DNA of 64,000 nucleotides from Chryseobacterium oncorhynchi (GTDB lineage: Bacteria > Bacteroidota > Bacteroidia > Flavobacteriales > Weeksellaceae), in the NCBI RefSeq assembly GCF_002899895.1, contig NZ_PPEI02000004.1:372001-436000 (forward strand), written 5' to 3'. Below are positions 8,157 to 17,356 of the stretch, in pieces; within the stretch, counting starts at the first letter, position 1, and the number at the start of each line of letters is the position of its first letter. The position numbers and the translations under genes are program-made. Under the pieces are notes generated by a model. It did not search any database. It was not told the DNA's origin and worked only from the letters and a program-made list of their open reading frames with translations.

Positions 8157-10970
8157 TTAAATTACGATATTCACAATACGGTGAGGGACAACAATGATTT
8201 TTTTAGGGGTTTTCCCTTCCAAAATCTGTTGCATTTTCTCATTTGAAATCACCAAATCTTCGACTTCCTTCGCAGATAATTGAGCTGAAAGCGAAATTTT
8301 GAACTTCATTTTACCATTTACGCTTACCGGATACTCAATTTCGTCCTCAACCAGATAATCCTCATTTAATACTGGGAATTGTTCAAATTCTATTGAAGTA
8401 TCGTGACCTAATAGATTCCATAGTTCTTCACAAATGTGGGGAGCATATGGAGAGATGATAACGGATAACGGTTCTAAAATATTGCGTTTGTTGCATTTTA
8501 ATTTCTGAAGCTCGTTTACAGCAATCATGAATGAAGATACAGAAGTATTGAATGAGAAGTTTTCTATATCATATACCACCTTCTTTATTAAGGTGTGTAA
8601 CACTTTATATTCTGCCTTTGTAGGTTCTTCCTCAGAAATTTCAAAGGTTTCTCCATTGAAGTGTAAGTTCCAGAATTTTTTAAGGAAACCATATACTCCA
8701 CTTAGACCTTGTGTATTCCAAGGCTTGGATTGCTCCAATGGTCCCAAGAACATTTCATATAGTCTTAAGCCATCTGCTCCGTACTCTTCACAGATGTCAT
8801 CAGGGTTTACTACGTTATATTTTGACTTGGACATTTTTTCTACTTCACGGCCTGTGATGTATTTTCCATCCTCTAAGATAAATTCTGCATTTGCATAATC
8901 AGGTCTCCAAGCTTTGAATGCTTCTGTATCTAATTCATCTGATGTTCCTTTTAATAAGGCTACATCTACGTGAATCTGTTGAGTTTGATAATTACCGGCT
9001 AAGCTTTTAGAAACATATTGGTTAGTTCCATCAATTCTATACACAAATGCACTCATTCCTAAGATCATCCCTTGGTTGATCAATTTTTGGAAAGGCTCAT
9101 CATGGTTAATGTATCCTCTATCTTTTAAGAACATATTCCAAAAACGGGAATACAACAAGTGACCGGTTGCATGCTCGCTACCTCCGATGTAAAGATCTAC
9201 TTGTCCCCAGTAATCTGAAAGTTCTTTTGCGAAAAATTCTCCATCATTGTGAGGATCCATATATCTAAGGAAATACCATGAGCTACCTGCCCAACCCGGC
9301 ATTGTGGATAATTCCAGAGGGAAAATAGTTTTGTCATCTATTAAATCTGTAGAAACTACTTTTTGGTTCACCTCATCCCAAGCAAATTCTTTTGCATTTC
9401 CTAATGGTGGATCTCCGTCTTCTGTTGGTAAATATTTTTCAACTTCAGGAAGTTCCAACGGTAATGCAGATGCTGGTAATGTGTAAGGCATTCCTTCCTT
9501 ATAATATATAGGAACCGGTTCTCCCCAATAACGTTGTCTTGAGAAAATAGCATCGCGTTGTCTGTAATTAGTTGTTCCGTGGCCAATTCCTTTGTTTTCG
9601 ATTTCTGAAATCATTTTTGATTTCGCATCGTTATAACTTAATCCGTTTAAGAATTCAGAGTTTACACATACTGAGTCTTTAGAATCAAAAGATTTTTCCT
9701 GAACGTCTTCTTCAGTTTCAACTACTTTTTTAATTTCAAGATTAAATTTCTTTGCAAATCTGTGATCACGTTCATCATGTGCAGGAACAGCCATTACTGC
9801 TCCAGTTCCATATCCCATCAATACATAGTCTGAAATATAGATAGGCATTTTCGCTCCACTAAAAGGATTGATTGCATAACTCCCTGTGAAAGCTCCGCTC
9901 ACGTTTTTCACGTCAGACATTCTGTCTCTTTCCGTTTTTTTGGAAGTTTCTTCAATATAGGTATCTACTTCTACTTTTTGAGCGTCTGTAGTAATTGTTT
10001 CTACTAAAGGATTTTCTGGAGCCAAAACCATAAATGTTGCTCCAAAAATAGTATCAGGTCTTGTGGTGAAAACCTCAACGATTTCATCATGCCCATCTAC
10101 TTTGAACTGAACTTGTGCTCCCTGAGATTTTCCGATCCAGTATTCCTGAGCATCTTTCAACGGTTGCGGCCAGTCTAATGTAGAAAGTCCTTGTAATAAT
10201 CTTTCAGAATATGCAGAGATTCTCATGCTCCACTGCATCATTTTCTTTTGGAATACAGGAAACCCTCCTCTTTCAGATTTTCCGTCCTTTATCTCATCAT
10301 TCGCCAAAACAGTCCCTAATGCGGGACACCAGTTTACAGTGGTCTCCGCTCTGTAAGAAAGACGATAATTCAATAGGATATCTTCTTTATCAATTTCAGA
10401 AGCGCTAGACCATTCTTCTGCGGTAAAGCTTAATTCATCGTTTTGATTAGCATTTAATCCCTCTGTTCCTTTTTCTTCAAAATGTTTGATTAAAGTATCG
10501 ATGGATTCTGCCTTATCTGTATTTTTATTATACCAAGAATGATACAGCTCAATAAAGATCCACTGTGTCCATTTATAGTAAGATGCGTCTGAAGTTCTTA
10601 GTTCTCTGCTCCAGTCAAATGAAAAACCAATCTTTTTTAATTGCTCTTCGTATCTGTTGATATTTTGTTCTGTAGTGATTGCCGGATGCTGTCCTGTCTG
10701 GATTGCATACTGCTCAGCAGGAAGCCCGAAGCTGTCATATCCTACCGGGTGGAGAACATTAAACCCTTGATGTCTTTTGTACCTTGCATAGATATCCGAT
10801 GCAATGTATCCTAGCGGATGACCTACGTGAAGTCCTGCCCCTGATGGATACGGGAACATATCGAGTACATAAAATTTAGGTTTATCTGTATTATTGGAGG
10901 TTTTATAGGTTTGATTGTCCTCCCAATATTTCTGCCACTTTTTTTCTATCTGCTGATGATCGTAAAACAC
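8157..10970 (-). CDS. leuS: Leucyl-tRNA synthetase
   Basis: 937-residue class I synthetase that charges tRNA-Leu. The ATP-binding HIGH-type motif (PYPSGAGLHVGHPLGY) is at about 42-57 and the second signature (EKMSKSKYN) in the C-terminal half. Between them lie the CP1 editing domain (TTRPDTIFGATFMVLAPENP and GYGTGAVMAVPAHDERD) and the Rossmann parts. Extra segments before the WCPALGTVLAN motif and before KMSKS make it longer than the E. coli enzyme (860 residues), as in other Bacteroidota. It is monocistronic, with a promoter box at 11034-11041. Confidence 0.97.
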   Translation of the reverse strand: MFYDHQQIEKKWQKYWEDNQTYKTSNNTDKPKFYVLDMFPYPSGAGLHVGHPLGYIASDIYARYKRHQGFNVLHPVGYDSFGLPAEQYAIQTGQHPAITTEQNINRYEEQLKKIGFSFDWSRELRTSDASYYKWTQWIFIELYHSWYNKNTDKAESIDTLIKHFEEKGTEGLNANQNDELSFTAEEWSSASEIDKEDILLNYRLSYRAETTVNWCPALGTVLANDEIKDGKSERGGFPVFQKKMMQWSMRISAYSERLLQGLSTLDWPQPLKDAQEYWIGKSQGAQVQFKVDGHDEIVEVFTTRPDTIFGATFMVLAPENPLVETITTDAQKVEVDTYIEETSKKTERDRMSDVKNVSGAFTGSYAINPFSGAKMPIYISDYVLMGYGTGAVMAVPAHDERDHRFAKKFNLEIKKVVETEEDVQEKSFDSKDSVCVNSEFLNGLSYNDAKSKMISEIENKGIGHGTTNYRQRDAIFSRQRYWGEPVPIYYKEGMPYTLPASALPLELPEVEKYLPTEDGDPPLGNAKEFAWDEVNQKVVSTDLIDDKTIFPLELSTMPGWAGSSWYFLRYMDPHNDGEFFAKELSDYWGQVDLYIGGSEHATGHLLYSRFWNMFLKDRGYINHDEPFQKLINQGMILGMSAFVYRIDGTNQYVSKSLAGNYQTQQIHVDVALLKGTSDELDTEAFKAWRPDYANAEFILEDGKYITGREVEKMSKSKYNVVNPDDICEEYGADGLRLYEMFLGPLEQSKPWNTQGLSGVYGFLKKFWNLHFNGETFEISEEEPTKAEYKVLHTLIKKVVYDIENFSFNTSVSSFMIAVNELQKLKCNKRNILEPLSVIISPYAPHICEELWNLLGHDTSIEFEQFPVLNEDYLVEDEIEYPVSVNGKMKFKISLSAQLSAKEVEDLVISNEKMQQILEGKTPKKIIVVPHRIVNIVI

Positions 10971-11033
10971 TTTATATATATGTTATATGTTAGACTTTAA
11001 ATATTTAGATTTTTTTCTTTTTTACAAGATTCA

Positions 11034-11041
11034 CAAAATTA
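11034..11041 (-). promoter_or_regulatory. -7 box (TAATTTTG) of leuS
   Basis: TAnnTTTG match on the minus strand about 63 bases before the leuS ATG, implying a leader of roughly 60 bases. Confidence 0.5.
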
Positions 11042-11104
11042 ATGATTTTAAAAGAAATAAAAATTTAATTTATGATGAATTATAATTCTCTACTCAACAA
11101 AAAA

Positions 11105-11124
11105 GTCTCATCCGAAGATGAGAC
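11105..11124 (-). terminator. Terminator with UUCG tetraloop after the lipocalin-like gene
   Basis: On the minus strand GTCTCATC-TTCG-GATGAGAC followed by a T run: an eight-pair stem closed by the very stable UUCG loop. Confidence 0.85.
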
Positions 11125-11150
11125 CTGTTTTATATCTTGAAGTACACTTA

Positions 11151-11630
11151 TTAATGTTGAGGGTTTACTCTCTTGAAAGTATAGGTTCTTGTTTTAAACA
11201 CAGTCGGATCTTCTGTTTCTTCTCTTACAGCCAGATTGAGGGTTGCTTGATTCAGAGTTATCACTTTTACATTAACAGGAGCTACCACACCCTGATACTT
11301 CATCTGCATATTCTTGCTGTTATTATCATAGGTATAGGTAAAGTTGGCATCAGGCTGAATATCACATAAACCTGGTGTAACAGGATCTTTCACATCAATC
11401 CTCTTTCCTTTTACTTCACTACTGAACCACCATCTGGATTCTTTCTGACAATCTGTATATGTAATCACATCCGAAATTGGCTGTTCACCTACCTTTACAG
11501 TAGTAATCACCTCTTTTAATGGCTGCCAAAACCCTATAAGTGGAGCTTCCTCAACATAATCGTTACTAGTAGAACATCCGGAGGCTACCAGTAATGATAA
11601 GCCTGAAAATAGTAGTGCTAATTTCTTCAT
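11151..11630 (-). CDS. Lipocalin-like lipoprotein
   Basis: 159 residues with a lipoprotein signal (LSLLVASGC, lipid site at Cys19), followed by a small beta-rich domain beginning APLIGFWQPLKEV. The G-x-W start, scattered aromatic strands and the closing TRTYTFKRV strand are typical of the short lipocalin-like lipoproteins common in Bacteroidota. Three further cysteines (YTDCQKE, GLCDIQ and the lipid Cys) are present; the first two may form a disulfide. It is probably anchored in an envelope membrane; the ligand is unknown. The gene is monocistronic with a strong terminator. Confidence 0.75.
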   Translation of the reverse strand: MKKLALLFSGLSLLVASGCSTSNDYVEEAPLIGFWQPLKEVITTVKVGEQPISDVITYTDCQKESRWWFSSEVKGKRIDVKDPVTPGLCDIQPDANFTYTYDNNSKNMQMKYQGVVAPVNVKVITLNQATLNLAVREETEDPTVFKTRTYTFKRVNPQH

Positions 11631-11805
11631 AGATTAATTTTTTCAAGGGCTAAAATTATAATTTTTTTGATTTATATTACTATTTTTTGTGAAAAATTAT
11701 TTTATCGACCTTTATTTATATATATTTTAAAACAGTCAGAGGTCATATTCTCTTTATTTAACAAATATTGAACCTCCGAAAATCCCCCTATTTTATTAAA
11801 AAAGT

Positions 11806-11813
11806 TATTTTTG
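11806..11813 (+). promoter_or_regulatory. -7 box (TATTTTTG) of the acyltransferase operon
   Basis: TAnnTTTG match ending 16 bases before the ATG at 11830. Confidence 0.6.
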
Positions 11814-11829
11814 TAGTCAAAGAAAAAAA

Positions 11830-12807
11830 ATGCAAGATATAACGAAAAACAATTTTGACTTTATACGCGTTCTCCTCGCCTTTATTGTCTTTCTTGGACA
11901 TCTTGGCACCCTTAGTGCATCTCCTGATCTCAAGATTTTTGAGCACAGCCCTATAGAAATTGCCGTTTTCGGTTTTTTTGCAGTGAGCGGATTTCTTATT
12001 GCAAGGAGTTATGACAGGTCTTCAAGCCTGAAAAGCTATTTAAAAAAGAGAATCAAAAGAATTGTTCCTGCTTATTTATTGGTTATTTTTTTATGTGCGA
12101 TTTTATTAAGTTTGGTAAGTACATATTCTTTCACCGAATATTTCAGTAATACACAGGTTTACAAATACCTTTTTTGGAATTCATTATTTTTAAATTTTAA
12201 AGCACCTTGGCTTCCCGGAGTTTTTGGAAATCAAGCAGTGAATGGCGCCCTATGGACGCTGAAAATAGAAATGTGTTACTATTTTGCGGTTCCTTTGTTG
12301 TTTTTGCTGTTCGGAAAGAATAATAAATACAGAAATATAAGTTTGGTTATTTTATACTTTCTATCGCTTATTTACCTAAACTATTTTGAATCTTTAAATA
12401 AAATTTCACTTGCCAAACAGCTTCCCGGAACATTATCCTATTTTATCCCCGGAATGCTGATTTACTTTAATTTTGATAAATTCATCAAACATAAAAATAT
12501 AATTTTCATCATTGCTATCGCCACTGTATGGATTGATTTATATTTAAAAATTCAGCTTTTTTCTCCAATGATGATCGGTGTTATCGTAATGTACATTGCC
12601 TATTCATTCAAATTCTTAAATAATTTCGGAAAATACGGAGACTTCACCTACGGAATCTACATCTTCCACTTCCCTATCATCAGGGTATTTGCCACATTGG
12701 GACTTTTCGCTAATTATAATCCATTCTTTATGGGCTTTGTGTGCATGCTGGTAGTTATTGGCGTGGGAATTGCCTCATGGCACCTTTATGAAAAAAGATT
12801 TTTATAA
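11830..12807 (+). CDS. Membrane acyltransferase of the AT3 / OafA family
   Basis: 325 residues with about ten membrane helices. The N-terminus has the family pattern FDFIRVLLAFIVFLGHL (catalytic-type Arg and His) and VFGFFAVSGFLIARSY, followed by the basic LKKRIKRIVPAYL segment and the GALWTLKIEMCYY motif. AT3 proteins transfer acetyl or similar groups to sugars of lipopolysaccharide, capsule or exopolysaccharide. It is followed 25 bases later by a GT2 glycosyltransferase, which supports a role in surface-glycan decoration. Confidence 0.9.
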   Translation: MQDITKNNFDFIRVLLAFIVFLGHLGTLSASPDLKIFEHSPIEIAVFGFFAVSGFLIARSYDRSSSLKSYLKKRIKRIVPAYLLVIFLCAILLSLVSTYSFTEYFSNTQVYKYLFWNSLFLNFKAPWLPGVFGNQAVNGALWTLKIEMCYYFAVPLLFLLFGKNNKYRNISLVILYFLSLIYLNYFESLNKISLAKQLPGTLSYFIPGMLIYFNFDKFIKHKNIIFIIAIATVWIDLYLKIQLFSPMMIGVIVMYIAYSFKFLNNFGKYGDFTYGIYIFHFPIIRVFATLGLFANYNPFFMGFVCMLVVIGVGIASWHLYEKRFL

Positions 12808-12832
12808 TTTTGAACAATATTTAAAAGCATAG

Positions 12833-13588
12833 ATGAAAGACCTTGTCTCCATTATTACTCCCTGTTATAATTCTGCTGAATTTATTGAGGAAACCATACA
12901 GTCTGTCCTTAACCAAACCTACGAAAACTGGGAATGGCTGATCACAGACGACCTTTCTAAGGATAATACAGTAGAAATTATCAGGAAATACAATGACCCA
13001 AGAATAAAGCTGCAGGTTCTGGAGAAAAATGGAGGTGCCGGAAATGCAAGAAATAATAGTCTTGAAAGAGCCAAGGGCAGATATATTGCTTTTCTGGATT
13101 CTGATGATTATTGGTACCCTGAATACATTGAGACTATGACGGGTTATATGCAGGAACATCATGCAGAGCTTGTGTATTGCAATTATTCAAGATGTGATGA
13201 GCAGCTTCAGCCGATTCTGAAAGATTTTCTTGCAGACAAAGTAGTTACATTTTCCAATCTCCTGAAGACATGCCGATTGGCTCCTGTTTCTACCATGTAT
13301 GACTCTAAAAGGGTTGGGAAATTTTTATTCCCTGTCAAAAGCAAACGTGAAGATCATGTGATGTGGCTAAACCTATTAAAAGTAATCCCCGAAGGAATGC
13401 CTATTAATAAAACCATGGCAAAATACAGAATGCGTGAGAATAGTGTTTCCAGAAATAAAAAAAATATCATCAAGGATCAGTATCTTGTATATAAAGATTT
13501 CATGGGATTCTCCACTTTAAAATCGTTATATTACACTGCTAACTGGGCCATGAATGGGTTTCTAAAATATTCAAAAATTTTCAACTAA
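12833..13588 (+). CDS. Family 2 glycosyltransferase
   Basis: 251 residues with the GT-A fold: SIITPCYNSAEFIEETIQSV at the N-terminus, TDDLSKDNTVEII, the NGGAGNARN turn, and the metal-binding-type motif AFLDSDD. It adds a sugar from a nucleotide-sugar donor; donor and acceptor are unknown. It follows the acyltransferase by 25 bases and its stop codon overlaps the start of the next gene by one base (TAATG), indicating a three-gene operon. Confidence 0.92.
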   Translation: MKDLVSIITPCYNSAEFIEETIQSVLNQTYENWEWLITDDLSKDNTVEIIRKYNDPRIKLQVLEKNGGAGNARNNSLERAKGRYIAFLDSDDYWYPEYIETMTGYMQEHHAELVYCNYSRCDEQLQPILKDFLADKVVTFSNLLKTCRLAPVSTMYDSKRVGKFLFPVKSKREDHVMWLNLLKVIPEGMPINKTMAKYRMRENSVSRNKKNIIKDQYLVYKDFMGFSTLKSLYYTANWAMNGFLKYSKIFN

Positions 13589-14214
13589 TGGAGTATTCAA
13601 AAGAGTTTAAGGCAGCATTGAGTGCTTTTTCCAGTACCGAAAAGGATAAACTTATCTTCAGACTACTGAGAAAGGATAAATTACTGTCTAAAAAATTGTA
13701 CTTCGAGCTTATTGATCCGGCTACCACCGATGATAAGAGGAGTACGATGGAAGAAGATGTAGAGGAGAAAATTCTTTTAGCTTCAAAATATATTGGGAAT
13801 GCCAAATATTTCCTGACGATCATCCGAAAAATAAGTGCTGAAATTACCGAACATGTCAAAATAACAACTGACAAATTTGGTGAAGTTTCAATTAATTTAC
13901 TGATGATTAATAAGATTCTGGATTATAATAATGAATTGAGCAGACAGAGGTTTGACAATGTTTACAAATTGTACATCTACATCATCAATAAAGTATTCAA
14001 ATCCCTGATATTAATTAAAAAACTGGATGAGGATTACTGGATGGAAATTGATGAGTTTCTACGAGATACCCAAACCAAAATATCAGAAAACCATTATCTT
14101 CAAAAATTATGCATCAATAACGGGCTGGATATTAACTGGCTGGAGTGCGATAACATTCCTGAAAATATTGAGCAAACAATGAAAGAGATAAAAAGTCAAG
14201 GCTTTTTAAGATAG
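13588..14214 (+). CDS. Hypothetical protein, 208 aa
   Basis: Not recognised. 208 residues, highly charged (Lys, Glu, Asp) and apparently all-helical, without a signal peptide or membrane segment. The start overlaps the preceding glycosyltransferase stop by one base, so translation is probably coupled, and its role may be linked to the glycan genes. The 3' end overlaps the converging kdtA gene by nine bases. Segments such as AEITEHVKITTDKFGEVSINLLMINKIL look like part of a regular helical bundle. Confidence 0.75.
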   Translation: MEYSKEFKAALSAFSSTEKDKLIFRLLRKDKLLSKKLYFELIDPATTDDKRSTMEEDVEEKILLASKYIGNAKYFLTIIRKISAEITEHVKITTDKFGEVSINLLMINKILDYNNELSRQRFDNVYKLYIYIINKVFKSLILIKKLDEDYWMEIDEFLRDTQTKISENHYLQKLCINNGLDINWLECDNIPENIEQTMKEIKSQGFLR

Positions 14215-15444
14215 AATTTTCTGCAGAATCATTTCTGTGGAATTAGGCTTTCCATCAACGAAATTTTTTGCATTCTGAGACATTTCTGTGAGCTCTTCTT
14301 CATTCTCTTCATTGGCAAGAAATAAAACGAATTCTGCGGCTGTTTGCTCGTCTGCAAAGGACTTTCCTCCATTCATGGAAATAAGATCGTCTGCCTCAGG
14401 ATTCTTTTTGTAACGATTTCCAAAGATTACGGGAACCCCAAATGTCGCTGCTTCCAGAATATTATGCAATCCTGCATCATGAAAACCTCCGCCTACCACA
14501 GCTATATCTGCATAAGAGTACAGTTTTGATAACAAGCCTATACTGTCTATAATGAGGATCTGGGAACTGAACGTTGAAAGGTTTAAACTTTGTACTTCAC
14601 TATACAATAACGCATCCGGAAACATATTCTTTAAGTGCTCTACCCTCTTCAAATCATGGGGGGCAATAATCATTTTTACAGTATTATTTTTTTGGGAGAT
14701 CATTTCAGCAATTTTCTCCTCAGCCTGCCAGGAACTCCCAAAAACAACACTCTTATTTTTTCCTATGAAATCCGAAACATAATCAATATGATTATCTCGC
14801 ATTTGAAGCTGTTTTACCCTATCAAATCTTGTATCTCCTGTTACGGAAGACCTCATCAATCCTACACTTTTAGCCAACGCAAGCGAAAACTGTGTCTGAT
14901 GAAAAAACCAATCTACGTTCTTCCGAAGCTGTTTCACAAACCATTTGCCGTAAGATGTGAAAAAAGATTGTCTTTCGTAGAATAAGGCAGAAATTACATA
15001 AATATCTGCTCCCTTATTTTTGAGCTCGGCAAGCAAGTTATACCAGTAATCATACTTCACCGTAAAAAATAGTTTAGTATTAAATTGTGATACAAACTCT
15101 CTTACAGCACTCTTTTTATCAAAAGGCAGATAGCAAATCACATCTGCAATATGTTTCTTTTTAATAACATTCTCATATCCTGATGGTGAGAAGAAAGTGA
15201 TCAGAATTTTATGATCAGGAAATTGTTCTTTAAGCTTCTCTAAAACGGGCAATCCTTGTTCATACTCGCCCAGACTTGCTGCGTGCATCCAAATCACCTT
15301 ATCAGTTTTTGAAAACGCAGATTTTACTTTATGCAAAGATTGTCTCCTACCCTCAACGCCCTTTTTAGTTTTATCATTAAACCATGAAAAAACTTTCATT
15401 CCAACAATGAGAAGATTAATGAATATATTATAAAGCAAGTTCAA
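14206..15444 (-). CDS. kdtA: 3-deoxy-D-manno-octulosonic acid (Kdo) transferase
   Basis: 412 residues of the GT30 family, which transfers Kdo to lipid A in lipopolysaccharide synthesis. An N-terminal membrane-association region is followed by the motifs IWMHAASLGEYEQGLPVLE, ILITFFSPSGYENV, GDTRFDRV, and the C-terminal GGGFHDAGLHNILEAATFGVPVIFG. It is the third gene of a minus-strand series with the O-methyltransferase and NlpC/P60 genes (gaps 87 and 40 bases). Its 3' end overlaps the facing 13588 gene by nine bases. Confidence 0.93.
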   Translation of the reverse strand: MNLLYNIFINLLIVGMKVFSWFNDKTKKGVEGRRQSLHKVKSAFSKTDKVIWMHAASLGEYEQGLPVLEKLKEQFPDHKILITFFSPSGYENVIKKKHIADVICYLPFDKKSAVREFVSQFNTKLFFTVKYDYWYNLLAELKNKGADIYVISALFYERQSFFTSYGKWFVKQLRKNVDWFFHQTQFSLALAKSVGLMRSSVTGDTRFDRVKQLQMRDNHIDYVSDFIGKNKSVVFGSSWQAEEKIAEMISQKNNTVKMIIAPHDLKRVEHLKNMFPDALLYSEVQSLNLSTFSSQILIIDSIGLLSKLYSYADIAVVGGGFHDAGLHNILEAATFGVPVIFGNRYKKNPEADDLISMNGGKSFADEQTAAEFVLFLANEENEEELTEMSQNAKNFVDGKPNSTEMILQKILS

Positions 15445-15484
15445 TTTTTGATTGATTTAGTCGTTAGACTTTTTTGTTATACTT

Positions 15485-16201
15485 TTAAATAACACTTTTA
15501 AGAACTCTCAGTTTATGAGTATGTTTATTCATTTCTTTATTGAAGATTCCTGTAGAATCCAAAGTATCAATTCTTACTTTTCCTGACGCATGAATGATCT
15601 TCTGGTTTTCCAGCATAATTCCTACGTGAATAATCTTCCCATCCGCATTTTCAAAGAAAGCAAGATCACCCGGTTGAGTTTCTTCCACAAAGGTAAGCGC
15701 TTCCCCTACCTCAGCTTGTTGAGAAGCATCCCTAGGAAGTTTAATATTATGAATTTTATATATCAGTTGTGTAAATCCGGAGCAGTCTACGGCAAAAAAG
15801 CTTTTGCCACCCCACAAATATGGAACATTAAGGAATTCCTTTGATGCCAAAGCAATACTTTCCCTTACGTCATGACTTCTTCTTGAGGCCACCACAGGAA
15901 ATTCTACTTCAGATCCCATTGAAAGTAATGTTTTTCCATCATTCATCAATACGGAAGAAAAGTCCTCTGTAACTACAGTAACTTTTCTATTTGCCAGCTC
16001 TTCATCTGTTACAGGTTTTAGCTGTTTGGTATCCATCCATCCTTCATAGCCATCATAATGCATTTTTATTCTGGTCCAGTTTTTATTCACTTCCAGAATA
16101 TCCGCACTCTCTCCAAACAATATTTCAGTAACAATTTCGGCTTTATCAGAACCTTCTGCACGAACCGGTGCTACTGTAACAATACAAATTCCTTTATTCA
16201 T
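15485..16201 (-). CDS. NlpC/P60 cysteine peptidase with SH3-like domain
   Basis: 238 residues. The N-terminal half has bacterial SH3-like repeats (VTEILFGESADILEVNKNWTRIKM, GYEGWMDTKQL). The C-terminal NlpC/P60 domain has catalytic Cys140 (AVDCSGFTQLIY), His192 (IIHVGIML) and a third polar residue, probably His204 (IIHASG). Such enzymes cleave the D-Glu to diaminopimelate bond of peptidoglycan peptides. No signal peptide is visible, so it may act on recycled muropeptides in the cytoplasm, like the dipeptidyl-peptidase VI type. It lies between the O-methyltransferase and kdtA genes. Confidence 0.9.
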   Translation of the reverse strand: MNKGICIVTVAPVRAEGSDKAEIVTEILFGESADILEVNKNWTRIKMHYDGYEGWMDTKQLKPVTDEELANRKVTVVTEDFSSVLMNDGKTLLSMGSEVEFPVVASRRSHDVRESIALASKEFLNVPYLWGGKSFFAVDCSGFTQLIYKIHNIKLPRDASQQAEVGEALTFVEETQPGDLAFFENADGKIIHVGIMLENQKIIHASGKVRIDTLDSTGIFNKEMNKHTHKLRVLKSVI

Positions 16202-16204
16202 TAA

Positions 16205-16245
16205 CTCTAAATTAAAAGATTGAATAATTAAAAGATTAAAATATC
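16205..16245. repeat. Short A-rich word repeat (AATTAAAAGATT twice)
   Basis: Two near-identical copies of an AATTAAAAGATT word in the gap between the O-methyltransferase and NlpC/P60 genes. Similar simple word repeats occur in two other within-operon gaps of this window. Confidence 0.5.
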
Positions 16246-16288
16246 ACGATTTATAAACGTTTTGAATATTTAATCCTTTACTATTTAG

Positions 16289-16936
16289 TTACTTCCTGCG
16301 AAGAAAGTTTACTCCATCACGCAAAGGTAGAATAAGATTTTCAAAATCATCGTCTTTTGCCGCTAAATCATTTAATTCCTGGATAGACTGTGTAGATTTC
16401 ATCTTTGGATTTTCCTCCAGCACTTTTCCATACCACAGAACATTATCGAACATCACTACTGATCCTGATTTTGTATGAGGTTTTATTAATCTGAAATAAT
16501 CTGCATAGTTTTCCTTATCTGCATCTACAAAGATTAAATCAAAGACTTCATCCGTTTCCTTTAAAAACTCTTTCGCATCCTGAAGTTTAAAATCAATTTG
16601 ATCCGCATATTCACTGGATTCAAAATATTTTTTTGGAAGGTAAGCTAGATCTTCATTCACATCTAATGTTGTGATTTTACCATCTTTCGCTAATCCCGAA
16701 GCAAGACACAAGGTAGCATAACCTGTAAAAGTTCCTATTTCAAGAACATTTTTAGGCTGCAGCATTTGAGAAATAATAGTTAATAATCTCCCCTGCTGAT
16801 ATCCAGAGATCATATGTGGCTGTGTTGTCTTCTGATAAGTTTCTCTCCTCAGCTTTTTCAGAATTTCAGATTCCGAAGAAGCATGTGATTCCAAATACCT
16901 ATCCATTTCAGGATTCTTTTCTTCAAAAAAACTCAT
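16289..16936 (-). CDS. SAM-dependent O-methyltransferase
   Basis: 215 residues of the class I O-methyltransferase family (catechol/caffeoyl-CoA type). Motif I VLEIGTFTGYATLCLA, post-I TLDVNED, the acidic FDLIFVDADKENYADYF motif, and GSVVMFDNVLWYGKV are all intact. The acceptor is unknown. It heads a minus-strand operon with NlpC/P60 and kdtA; a TAAATTTG promoter box lies 16 bases before its ATG. Confidence 0.9.
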   Translation of the reverse strand: MSFFEEKNPEMDRYLESHASSESEILKKLRRETYQKTTQPHMISGYQQGRLLTIISQMLQPKNVLEIGTFTGYATLCLASGLAKDGKITTLDVNEDLAYLPKKYFESSEYADQIDFKLQDAKEFLKETDEVFDLIFVDADKENYADYFRLIKPHTKSGSVVMFDNVLWYGKVLEENPKMKSTQSIQELNDLAAKDDDFENLILPLRDGVNFLRRK

Positions 16937-16952
16937 ACAATTTTAATTTAAA

Positions 16953-16960
16953 CAAATTTA
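16953..16960 (-). promoter_or_regulatory. -7 box (TAAATTTG) of the O-methyltransferase operon
   Basis: TAnnTTTG match on the minus strand, 16 bases before the ATG at 16936. Confidence 0.55.
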
Positions 16961-17003
16961 AGAATTTTAAAACTTCTTTTTGAATAACATATTGAAACAA
17001 AAA

Positions 17004-17025
17004 AAGAGAGAAATCAATCTCTCTT
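17004..17025 (-). terminator. Terminator after the six-cysteine peptide gene
   Basis: Inverted repeat AAGAGAGA / TCTCTCTT with a six-base loop; the minus strand continues into seven T. Confidence 0.75.
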
Positions 17026-17049
17026 CTCTTATATATACCTATTTAATTA

Positions 17050-17208
17050 TTAATAAGCAATGCAATACTCTCCTTTTCCTCCACATACCCATCCCGGACA
17101 GCAGTCACTAGTTCTTTGACAAATAATCTGAGGATTACAATAGTCATCGCCTAGAGAACCTTGTACATTTTTCATTTTTTCTCTTGAAAGTTTTTGTAGA
17201 TTTTTCAT
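17050..17208 (-). CDS. Bacteriocin-type-leader peptide with six cysteines, knottin-like spacing
   Basis: A 52-residue frame. It begins MKNLQKLSREKMKNVQGS, which matches the leader style of Bacteroidota bacteriocin-like precursors (MKNLKKL-type start, amphipathic helix, then a Gly-Gly-like end, here GS). The remaining 34 residues hold six cysteines at 24, 30, 36, 37, 42 and 49, in the order C-x5-C-x5-CC-x4-C-x6-C. That fits the inhibitor cystine knot consensus, including the central CC pair (DCCPGWVC). No processing or export genes are adjacent. The gene has its own terminator, and a palindrome lies upstream. The leader class is inferred from general knowledge; the fold and activity are inference. 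Confidence 0.8.
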   Translation of the reverse strand: MKNLQKLSREKMKNVQGSLGDDYCNPQIICQRTSDCCPGWVCGGKGEYCIAY

Positions 17209-17356
17209 AGTAATAATTTGTTGATTTAGTTTTCCTACTCTATAAGATTTTCGGATACCTCTATATATTAATTCCTTTTAACGAGAATTAAATATACGCA
17301 TTATTTTATAAACCAAAGAATTAGAATTTAGAAAAACTATTAACAACTCTACCCAT

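Noticed and set aside
8527-8898. Plus-strand frame of 123 codons inside leuS
   Set aside because: It is antisense to a conserved synthetase region, with no promoter box or terminator.
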